From contig WFUI01000169.1 in the NCBI GenBank assembly GCA_015485035.1, positions 1 through 6,485 on the forward strand: a stretch of 6,485 nt of DNA. Reading direction: 5' to 3'. The position numbers were made by a program, and so were the translations under genes. This document shows, piece after piece, positions 1 to 6,007 of this stretch; position 1 is the first letter of the stretch, and each line of letters begins with the position of its first letter. Source of the DNA: Mariprofundus sp. Its GTDB lineage: Bacteria > Pseudomonadota > Zetaproteobacteria > Mariprofundales > Mariprofundaceae. The notes under the pieces were generated by a model. The model had not been told where the DNA came from and did no database searches. It saw only the letters and a program-made list of their open reading frames with translations.

Positions 1-1
1 C

Positions 2-271
2 TGCATAATCAAGGGGATTGAGCGGATTGCACCGATGCTGGGTTTTTCATTTCGCAGGCTGGAAGTCCATGTTCACGGTGTTCGTCAGGATGTGCCGCCA
101 AAAATGGAATCAATCCATTATGAGGTGCGGGTGGATACGGATGAAACGGATCAACGTCTGGCGTTGCTGCATGATAATATCCGAAAGTATGGTACGGTTT
201 ATAATACCATCGCGCCGGGTACGGAATTGAGCGGCAGGGTTATGCGTATTTCGGTAGCAGATGAAGGGTGA
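2..271 (+). CDS. OsmC family protein, C-terminal part (5' end outside window)
   Basis: The reading frame is open from the window edge to a TGA at 269-271, giving about 89 visible residues. The first full codon is a Cys, followed by a helix-like stretch (IIKGIERIAPMLGF), then a strand (FRRLEVHVHG), then the motif LALLHDNIRKYGTVYNTIA and a final GTELSG segment. This Cys-helix-strand order and the RKYGTVYNTIAPGTELSG ending resemble the C-terminal half of OsmC-like proteins. Family knowledge: OsmC/Ohr proteins are cytoplasmic and many reduce organic hydroperoxides through two cysteines. Here the Cys at 2-4 sits where the first redox Cys would be expected, and no second Cys occurs in the visible part, so classical two-Cys peroxidase activity is doubtful. 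The true start is upstream of the window; an internal ATG at 35 only marks a Met within the protein. It lies on the same strand as the pump operon but is separated by 144 bases, so a functional link is not supported. Confidence 0.78.
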   Translation, partial: CIIKGIERIAPMLGFSFRRLEVHVHGVRQDVPPKMESIHYEVRVDTDETDQRLALLHDNIRKYGTVYNTIAPGTELSGRVMRISVADEG

Positions 272-290
272 TGCGTGGGCTGCATCTTTT
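270..290 (+). terminator. weak possible intrinsic terminator after the OsmC-family gene
   Basis: An inverted repeat GATGC (270-274) / GCATC (282-286), with one further G-T wobble pair inside, is followed directly by TTTT (287-290). The stem is short and the T tract has only four bases. It overlaps the OsmC-family stop codon. It may end the upstream transcript, but it is too weak to be certain. Confidence 0.3.
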
Positions 291-306
291 GGTGATGAGG
301 TTCGTC

Positions 307-340
307 TTCCTTCATATGAATAAACAGATTAAAATATTCC
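307..340 (+). promoter_or_regulatory. possible sigma-70-like promoter for the efflux operon
   Basis: A -10-like TAAAAT at 330-335 (5 of 6 matches to TATAAT) lies in the AT-rich patch. A -35 placed 17 bases upstream would be TTCCTT (307-312), a poor match to TTGACA. An alternative pair is TTCATA (311-316) with TATTCC (335-340) at 18 bases spacing, also weak. Either would leave a leader of roughly 70-80 bases before the ATG at 416. Weak boxes would fit a promoter needing an activator, but that is inference. Confidence 0.25.
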
Positions 341-405
341 CCGGGCGATTCGATGTGGCCCTGTGTCCTTGTGTCGGGGCAGGGGTATTTCAACAACTCA
401 ACAGT

Positions 406-412
406 GGGAGGG
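406..412 (+). promoter_or_regulatory. ribosome binding site that fixes the start of the outer-membrane factor
   Basis: GGGAGGG, containing GGAGG at 407-411, lies 4 bases before the ATG at 416. The in-frame ATG at 353 has no comparable site before it, and starting there would put 21 uncharged, non-signal-like residues ahead of the signal peptide. The start at 416 is therefore preferred. Confidence 0.8.
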
Positions 413-415
413 TAT

Positions 416-1732
416 ATGCGTAATAGTAAACAAGTGATTTATCAGATGGTTTCATACACGGGCTTAATGCTTGGCATGTTTTGTATGGCAGCGGGAGGGG
501 CGCATGCAGGCGGGCTGGGTGATGTGCTGCACCAGGTGGAAAAACGCGCTCCGCAACTGCATGCCGCAGCGGCGAAGGCAGATGCATCATCTGCCGGTGT
601 TCGCGTGGCAAAAAGTCAGTATTGGGGCCATGGTGAGGTGTTCGGGCAAACCACGCATTATAACAATGATCGTCTGATTAACCCGATTGGTTATCCGCCG
701 GTATTGACCCGCTCACTGTTTGATCAAAACAGCTATGGCGTTGGTGCGGCCTATACCTTACCCGTGGATATCGATGGTCGTATTGCAGCCAGAGTACATG
801 CCCAGGAACATTTGAGCCGGGCGGCACAGCAGTCCGTTGCACAGACGCGGTTATCGCTGTTTGGGCAAACAGTTATATTGTACCGCGGCTTACAACGCCT
901 CGAAGGGGTGAAACAGGCACATCTTGCGCACCTGAAGGCACTGGAGGGGCATCAGAAAATTACTGCTGAGTCGGTTCGTGTGGGACGTGTTGCGGCAGTT
1001 GAACTCTTGCGGATTGAAGCAGAGATTAAATCTGTGGAAGGGCTGCTGGCCGGGCTGAATGGAGATGAGGAGCGTCTGCGCGCCAGGTTGGGGGCTCTGC
1101 TAAATGTCGGGCAGTTCCGTGACCCGGTTGATCAACCGAGCGTTACTCCGGCTTCCGATATGGCTGAAGGCACGTTTGAAGGTGCTTTGAAAAACCGGCC
1201 GGACCTGGCGGCAGCCAAAAGTATTACACAGGCTGAAGGTGAAAACCTGAAAGGTGCAAAACGGGAGTGGTTGCCTGCACTGTCCTTAAAAGCTGAAACC
1301 ATGCGTAATCAGGGTTATACGGCAAGTGGGGAAAATACCTGGAGTGTCGGTGCTCAGCTCAGCTGGCAGTTCTGGGATGGTGGCCGACGCTTTGCCAGTA
1401 CAGACAGAGCCCGGGCCAACCGGGAGGCCGCTCGCCAGCAGTATCAGAGCATACTCAATCAGGCTGCGGCAGAACTGTTGGCTGCCAAGGCTGGCTGGCG
1501 TGCGGCTTCGTTGCAATATCAGGCAGCGACGGCTGGTTTGAAATCGGCGGCTGCAACCGAACGCATCCAGTCCGAACGGTTTTCCAGCGGCCGTATTTCA
1601 GCAGTGGACCTGATTGATGCGGAAGCTGCTTTAGCGCGGGCACGCGCCGACCATACCAGTGCATTGGCTAACTGGTGGCTGGCCGATGATCAGCTGCACC
1701 TCGCCGCTGGTGATGCACCAGCAGTTTATTAA
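416..1732 (+). CDS. TolC-like outer membrane efflux protein (OMF)
   Basis: Outer-membrane channel component of a tripartite efflux pump; members trimerise into a beta-barrel plus a long periplasmic alpha-barrel and receive substrate from the adaptor/RND complex. The chosen start gives 438 residues, normal for the family. The N-terminus is a signal peptide: basic MRNSK, a hydrophobic stretch to about residue 28, and a probable signal peptidase I site after AHA at 29-31. Cys23 lies in LGMFC, which does not fit a lipobox, so this is probably not a lipoprotein like OprM. Two OEP-type halves can be seen. The first runs to about residue 240 and ends in helix-rich sequence around RIEAEIKSVEGLLAGL. 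The second starts near NRPDLAAAKS and contains REWLPALSLKAE, the strand WSVGAQLSWQFWDGG and a long helix ending in FSSGRISAVDLIDAEAAL, which is typical of the family's second repeat. It is first in the operon and is followed after 34 bases by the adaptor gene. The family is certain; no close named homologue was recognised. Confidence 0.95.
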   Translation: MRNSKQVIYQMVSYTGLMLGMFCMAAGGAHAGGLGDVLHQVEKRAPQLHAAAAKADASSAGVRVAKSQYWGHGEVFGQTTHYNNDRLINPIGYPPVLTRSLFDQNSYGVGAAYTLPVDIDGRIAARVHAQEHLSRAAQQSVAQTRLSLFGQTVILYRGLQRLEGVKQAHLAHLKALEGHQKITAESVRVGRVAAVELLRIEAEIKSVEGLLAGLNGDEERLRARLGALLNVGQFRDPVDQPSVTPASDMAEGTFEGALKNRPDLAAAKSITQAEGENLKGAKREWLPALSLKAETMRNQGYTASGENTWSVGAQLSWQFWDGGRRFASTDRARANREAARQQYQSILNQAAAELLAAKAGWRAASLQYQAATAGLKSAAATERIQSERFSSGRISAVDLIDAEAALARARADHTSALANWWLADDQLHLAAGDAPAVY

Positions 1733-1757
1733 CAGTAATAAATCCAACGGTTAAGAC

Positions 1758-1761
1758 GGAG
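1758..1761 (+). promoter_or_regulatory. ribosome binding site that fixes the adaptor start at 1767
   Basis: GGAG at 1758-1761 is 5 bases before the ATG at 1767. The in-frame GTG at 1761 overlaps this site and has no Shine-Dalgarno sequence at a usable distance of its own, so the ATG two codons later is preferred. The ATG at 1779 is a weaker alternative. Confidence 0.75.
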
Positions 1762-1766
1762 TGAGC

Positions 1767-2900
1767 ATGTCTGTTTCTATGATCAAAAAAGTGCCTTTCT
1801 TACTGATTCCTTTAATTGTAGCAGGGGCTGTCAGTCTGCATTTTAAGCGTATTCATCAACTGGATGAAATTGCTGTTGCAGAGCAGTCTGCCTGGGCTGT
1901 ACATGTTGCGACAGTTGGACACGGGGCCGTGCATGATGCTTTTCCGGCGCTGGGGAAAGTCGTTAGTGCAACGGATTTGCATATCAGCCCGCAGATCAGT
2001 GGCACTGTGCTGGCGATGGGGCCGCGTGCAGGTGGTGCGGTTAAAAAAGGGGATCTGATTCTGCATCTTGATACCCGCGAGCTGGAAGCCAACCTCAGTG
2101 CCTTAAAAGCGGAGCTGGTCAGTGCGCAGGCCACGGAGAGGAATGACCGGAGAGAACTCGAACGTGAGCGCAAGCTGATGAAAAGCGGCGGTTCATCCAT
2201 TTCAGCAGTGGAGCAGCGTGAAACTCGCCTGAGTGGAGATGCTGCCAAAGTGCATGCCTTGAAGGATCAGATCCAGGCCTTAAAGGTGAAAGTATCCTAT
2301 GGTCATATTTATGCAGAAACGGATGCCGTGGTTGCGCAGCGACTGGCTGAGCCGGGGGATACGGTGTTTCCCGGCAAGCCGGTCTATGTGTTGAGCGCCA
2401 GTGATGGTGGCCGTGTGGTGGTGCCGGTGCCGTTATCTACAGTGACCCGCATCAAGCCGGGAGGCATCGTTCGCCTGAGCATGGGCAAACGCCAGATGAC
2501 GACCCGGATCACGCGTGTAAATCCGGCGCTTGATGCGTTGTCGATGGGAAGCCTTGAAATCGATCTGCCTGCACGACCATTCGGGCTGCCTGATGGGGCA
2601 AGAATCCCTGCCTGGGTGATACAGTCCAGCATAGCCCACACACTGATTGTGCCGGCCGATGCATTGATTCCCTCCCGGGATGCGACACATCGGGCTGTTT
2701 TCAAGGTGGACCACAGCAATGGTGCCACGCTGGCCCGTGTGCCAGTAACGGTGAAGCTGTGTGGCGAAGAAGGGTGCGCTGTCAGCGGGGCTTTGAAGGC
2801 CGGAGACCAGGTGGTAAAAGCGCATGAAAGTGTGCTGCTGAAACTACAGGATAAAGAGCCTGTAAGCATCATTTCAGAACCAGCAGAAGGCCAGTCATGA
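1767..2900 (+). CDS. RND efflux periplasmic adaptor (membrane fusion protein, HlyD/AcrA type)
   Basis: Periplasmic adaptor joining the inner-membrane RND pump to the TolC-like channel. It has 377 residues, usual for the family. Residues 9-26 form one hydrophobic segment followed by Lys-Arg, with neither a lipobox nor a clear signal peptidase site, so it is probably held by an N-terminal membrane anchor. A first lipoyl half lies at about 70-102 (ISPQISGTVLAM, then GGAVKKGDLILHLDT). An alpha-helical hairpin rich in Glu, Arg, Lys and Ala covers about 103-177. The second lipoyl half is at about 178-210 (LAEPGDTVFPGKPVYVLS). A beta-barrel covers about 212-290 and a membrane-proximal domain runs to the end (VPADALIP, then ALKAGDQVV). 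Oddities: the usual APxDGxV motif of the second lipoyl half reads AETDAVV, and the only two cysteines are Cys332 and Cys337, in LCGEEGCAVSG. Its stop overlaps the RND start by 4 bases. The family is certain; the substrate is unknown. Confidence 0.95.
   Translation: MSVSMIKKVPFLLIPLIVAGAVSLHFKRIHQLDEIAVAEQSAWAVHVATVGHGAVHDAFPALGKVVSATDLHISPQISGTVLAMGPRAGGAVKKGDLILHLDTRELEANLSALKAELVSAQATERNDRRELERERKLMKSGGSSISAVEQRETRLSGDAAKVHALKDQIQALKVKVSYGHIYAETDAVVAQRLAEPGDTVFPGKPVYVLSASDGGRVVVPVPLSTVTRIKPGGIVRLSMGKRQMTTRITRVNPALDALSMGSLEIDLPARPFGLPDGARIPAWVIQSSIAHTLIVPADALIPSRDATHRAVFKVDHSNGATLARVPVTVKLCGEEGCAVSGALKAGDQVVKAHESVLLKLQDKEPVSIISEPAEGQS
2885..2890 (+). promoter_or_regulatory. ribosome binding site for the RND gene, inside the adaptor gene
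   Basis: AGAAGG at 2885-2890 lies 6 bases before the ATG at 2897, within the last codons of the adaptor. It supports the start at 2897 rather than the in-frame ATG at 2906, and with the ATGA overlap it suggests coupled translation. Confidence 0.65.
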
Positions 2901-5900
2901 CATTCATGGAGCGTTTATTAAAACAACCACATGCCATTATTGCGCTGACCTTTGTGGGCGTTTTTGCAGGTATCTTGTCCTACCTGAATCTGCCAACCAA
3001 CCTGTTTCCCGACTCCAGTCGTCCGATGGTCAGTATTGTTACGCAGTGGCCGGGAGCGATGGCGAAAGATGTTGCGCGTGAGGTGACCCACCCGATGGAG
3101 ATTCGCATGTCGGCCCTGGAGGGTGTGCGTCGTGTCTTCTCAACCTCCCGCGATCAGGTTTCAGCAGTGACTGTTGAGTTTGAATACGGGAATGAAATAG
3201 ATACTGCGGCGAACCGTGTGACGACAGAGCTGCCCCGAGTGAGTGGTCAGTTGCCGGCGGGTGTACATTCTCCATTGGTGTTCAAAATTACCGATGCAGC
3301 GCATCCGGCTGTTGTGCTGGCAGTTTCATCTGCTGCCAACGAGAACCTGGACCTGGCACAGGTGCGCAGGATTGCCGAGAATCCGTTGCGTGACAAGTTG
3401 TTGAATCTGCCGGGTGTGGCCGAAGTCGAGGTGTTTGGCGGCCATAAGCGCCAGGTGGCGGTGGACCTGGATCGCAATACATTGAAATCGTATAACCTGA
3501 CTGTACCGCAGGTTGCTGCTGCACTGATCAATGGTAACCTGTCCAAGCCATCGGGTTTGATTCACAGGCATGCATATCGACTACTGTTGACCACTCAATA
3601 TCTGGCACATGGACCGGAGGCTCTGGCCAAGGTGCTGGTGCCATTGAAGAGTGGTGCATTTGTACGGGTGGGCGATCTGGGCAAGGTCAGCTGGGGTGAA
3701 GCAGATCCAAGCGCGCTCTATGAAGGCAATGGCAAGCCGGCGATAGCCCTGTCAATTTTGCGTAGTGATACCGGCAACACCAGCCATGTGGTCAAGGTGA
3801 TTGAAGATAACCTGTCCGATATACAAAAAGATTTTCCCGGTTTGCAGATCAGTATCGCCGATACTCAGGGGCGTTTAATTGGCCTGACGACAAGTAATAT
3901 GCTCGATGCATTGCGTGATGCAGTATTGATGACGGTGGCCGTGATTCTACTGTTTCTTGCCAACTCACGGGCATCATTTGTCACCGCGCTCTCATTGCCA
4001 TTTACCTATCTGTTGACCTTCGCCGGCATGTATTTGCTGGGCTATGAGTTCGATATGGTGACGCTGTCGGCGGTGATTCTGGCTGTAGGCTTGTTGGCGG
4101 ATGATGCGATTGTCGTGATTGAAAATATTGAGCGGCGCATGCGCGAGTACGGCGAGAGTGGCATTGCTGTTGCTGCAAAAGGTACATCCGAAGTCATGCT
4201 GGCTGTGCTATCGGGTACGGCCAGCAATATCGTGGTGTTGCTGCCGATTATTTTTATCGGCGGCTATGTGCAGACGGTGCTGCGCCCGTTATCGGTGACC
4301 CTGTCGCTGGCACTGGTTGCATCGTTTGTTGTATCGATCACCATTATTCCGTTGTTATCGATGAAGCTGCTCAAGCCGGATGCAACAGATCGCTTTGGTG
4401 ATTTGATGAAACCCTTTGACCGCTGGTTCCTTGCGCCGCTCAAGGGGTTTTACAGCCGCATGGTAGGTCTCGCACTGAACCACCGCCTGCTTACCCTGTT
4501 TATTTTTCTGGTGTTATTTGTGGGTTCGGCAAAACAGATGCCGCTGGTGGGCCGTGAACTGATGCCATTGATGGATACCGGCATTGTACTGGTAAACTTT
4601 GAGGCTGAAGCGGATACCGATATTCAAGGCATGCAGCGTATTGCCGATCAGGTCGAGCAGGATATTCGTGCTGTGATCAAGCCGGAGTGGGTACTGAATA
4701 CATCCACCGTTGTCGGCGCGGAGCCAGCAGTAAAATCCTTTGGTGCAGCCAGAACGCTGCAACAGGGGCAGACTACGGTGAATCTGATTGATCGCTTCCA
4801 GCGTGACCAGACGATTGCTGAAATAGAGCAGCGTATTCGCGAACGGGTACGCAAGATTCCCGGCCTGATCACCGCCAATGTGACAGAGTTTGGTGCCACG
4901 CCACTCTCTTCACTGCGCGGAACCGTGGATTTGATGATTACAGGCCCAGATCCGGTTGTGCTGGACCGGCTGGCCAATGAAGCGATGCAACGGCTGAAGT
5001 CTGTCAAAGGCTTGACCGGCGCAGAGCGCAGCTGGCAGGGGATGTCACGGCGCATCAATCTGCTTGTGGATCCGGCGCAGGCCAGTGTATACGGCTTGAC
5101 CCCGGGCGATGTGGCGCAGCAGGTCGCGGCCCAGGTTTCCGGTATTCCCGGTGGCAGCCTGCGGGTGAATGGCGAAACATCGATTCCTGTCTGGGTACGG
5201 CTAAAGCCGGGTCAGCGATCATCGGTTGAGAGCATTGCCGCACTGCAAATCGCCAGCCGGAAGGGTGAGCTGATTCCACTGTCATCGGTGGCCAGGCCGG
5301 AAGTGCAATATGCGCCCAGTGCTGAAACCCATCAGTATCTGGTGCCGACAGTCGATGTGATTGCCTATCGCCGCAATATTGCCGTGACACATCTGAATGA
5401 GAATATTGAAGTGGCACTGCAGGGATTTACGATGCCCCGTGGTTATGTGTTGCATCATGAGGGTGAAGTAAAACAGATGAATGAATCGTTTGAACGACTG
5501 GGTAAATCGCTGGCTCTGGGACTTGCCCTGCTCTATCTGGTACTGGTGATTTCATTCCGTTCATTTTCACACCCGGTTGCAATTATGGCGACGCTGCCGC
5601 TGGCAATTATCGGTGCCTCATGGGCCATGATGCTGGCTGATAAGCATGGCTGTATGCCTTCGTTCATGGGCTTGATCCTGCTGATGGGCATTGTGGTGAA
5701 AAACGGCATCCTGCTGGTGGATTTTGCACAGGTGGCGCTGGAGAAGGGGGCAAGTCTGCGCGATGCGGTACTGGAAGCTGTAGCACTGCGAACGCGCCCG
5801 ATTCTGATGACTGCCGGTGCCGCAGCCGTGGGTATGATCCCGATTGCACTGGAATGGGCTGTCGGCATCGAAAGGCTTTCACCTCTGGCCGTAGTCGCCA

Positions 5901-6007
5901 TTGGTGGTCTGATTGCCGGCACATTCCTGACCTTGCTGGCTGTGCCGGTGCTGTTTTATTCGATTGAATCCCTGCGTCGCAGAAGAACGGAGGAAACAGA
6001 GTCATGA
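2897..6007 (+). CDS. RND-family proton-driven efflux transporter (AcrB/HAE type)
   Basis: Inner-membrane pump of the tripartite system; family members work as trimers that exchange protons for drugs or other small molecules. At 1036 residues it is slightly shorter than AcrB (1049). TM1 is at about 12-31, followed by a large periplasmic loop with the early motif LFPDSSRPMVSI. TM2 to TM6 fall at about 341-490. TM4 carries GLLADDAIVVIENIERRM, with Asp402 and Asp403 matching AcrB Asp407/Asp408. TM7 starts near 530 and is followed by GRELMPLMDTGIVLV and the second periplasmic loop. TM8 starts near 868. TM10 holds Lys935 in GIVVKNGILLVDF (AcrB Lys940). Arg965 and Thr972 in RTRPILMT match AcrB Arg971 and Thr978. 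The full proton relay is thus intact, and I see no frameshift or truncation. The sequence IHRHAYR at 222-228, in the first periplasmic loop, is unusually basic. The start overlaps the adaptor stop and the end overlaps the methyltransferase start, each by 4 bases. Substrate cannot be predicted from sequence alone. Confidence 0.97.
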   Translation: MTFMERLLKQPHAIIALTFVGVFAGILSYLNLPTNLFPDSSRPMVSIVTQWPGAMAKDVAREVTHPMEIRMSALEGVRRVFSTSRDQVSAVTVEFEYGNEIDTAANRVTTELPRVSGQLPAGVHSPLVFKITDAAHPAVVLAVSSAANENLDLAQVRRIAENPLRDKLLNLPGVAEVEVFGGHKRQVAVDLDRNTLKSYNLTVPQVAAALINGNLSKPSGLIHRHAYRLLLTTQYLAHGPEALAKVLVPLKSGAFVRVGDLGKVSWGEADPSALYEGNGKPAIALSILRSDTGNTSHVVKVIEDNLSDIQKDFPGLQISIADTQGRLIGLTTSNMLDALRDAVLMTVAVILLFLANSRASFVTALSLPFTYLLTFAGMYLLGYEFDMVTLSAVILAVGLLADDAIVVIENIERRMREYGESGIAVAAKGTSEVMLAVLSGTASNIVVLLPIIFIGGYVQTVLRPLSVTLSLALVASFVVSITIIPLLSMKLLKPDATDRFGDLMKPFDRWFLAPLKGFYSRMVGLALNHRLLTLFIFLVLFVGSAKQMPLVGRELMPLMDTGIVLVNFEAEADTDIQGMQRIADQVEQDIRAVIKPEWVLNTSTVVGAEPAVKSFGAARTLQQGQTTVNLIDRFQRDQTIAEIEQRIRERVRKIPGLITANVTEFGATPLSSLRGTVDLMITGPDPVVLDRLANEAMQRLKSVKGLTGAERSWQGMSRRINLLVDPAQASVYGLTPGDVAQQVAAQVSGIPGGSLRVNGETSIPVWVRLKPGQRSSVESIAALQIASRKGELIPLSSVARPEVQYAPSAETHQYLVPTVDVIAYRRNIAVTHLNENIEVALQGFTMPRGYVLHHEGEVKQMNESFERLGKSLALGLALLYLVLVISFRSFSHPVAIMATLPLAIIGASWAMMLADKHGCMPSFMGLILLMGIVVKNGILLVDFAQVALEKGASLRDAVLEAVALRTRPILMTAGAAAVGMIPIALEWAVGIERLSPLAVVAIGGLIAGTFLTLLAVPVLFYSIESLRRRRTEETES
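5989..5993 (+). promoter_or_regulatory. strong ribosome binding site for the methyltransferase, inside the RND gene
   Basis: GGAGG at 5989-5993 is 10 bases before the ATG at 6004 and 16 before the in-frame ATG at 6010, which favours 6004. The spacing is at the long end of the usual range, but the core is perfect. Along with the ATGA overlap it supports real translation of the downstream gene as part of the operon. Confidence 0.7.

Larger units (their letters stand above)
272..415. other. intergenic gap holding the likely operon promoter and leader
   Basis: This is the only gap longer than 40 bases. From 311 to 338 the composition turns clearly AT-rich (TTCATATGAATAAACAG and onward), unlike the flanking coding DNA. 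From 339 to 385 it becomes GC-rich: CCCCG at 339-343 can pair with CGGGG at 375-379, and GGGC at 343-346 can pair with GCCC at 358-361. These pairings share bases and so are alternatives. I see no small gene, and no clear long operator palindrome that would identify a repressor family. Confidence 0.5.

Noticed and set aside
353..415. Longer outer-membrane factor starting at the ATG at 353
   Set aside because: It has no good ribosome binding site and would put 21 residues before a clear signal peptide. The ATG at 416 has GGAGG and starts directly with a basic n-region.
482..484. Cys23 of the outer-membrane factor as a lipidation site
   Set aside because: The preceding residues are LGMF, which lacks the small residue before Cys that a lipobox needs. 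A good AHA signal peptidase I site follows.
1726..1741. TTATTA / TAATAA inverted repeat at the end of the outer-membrane factor gene
   Set aside because: The 6-base stem is made only of A-T pairs and has no following T tract. It is too weak to be a terminator, and the adaptor gene follows within 34 bases.
2384..2872. Long open frame on the minus strand within the adaptor gene
   Set aside because: It lies opposite a clearly conserved gene and its product shows no recognisable domain. It is an antisense shadow, as are the minus-strand frames at 4648-5058, 5533-5922 and 6073-6441.
4543..4550. GCTGGTGG, identical to the E. coli Chi site (also at 5713-5720)
   Set aside because: Two copies in 6.5 kb arise easily from Leu-Val codons (CTG GTG G). 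Chi sequences differ between bacterial groups and the host is unknown.
2897..6007. Heavy-metal (CusA/CzcA-type) RND exporter
   Set aside because: The double Asp in TM4, the Lys in TM10, and the Arg and Thr in TM11 follow the AcrB pattern, and I see no metal-type signature in TM4. A metal-related role is not excluded, but nothing in the sequence supports it.
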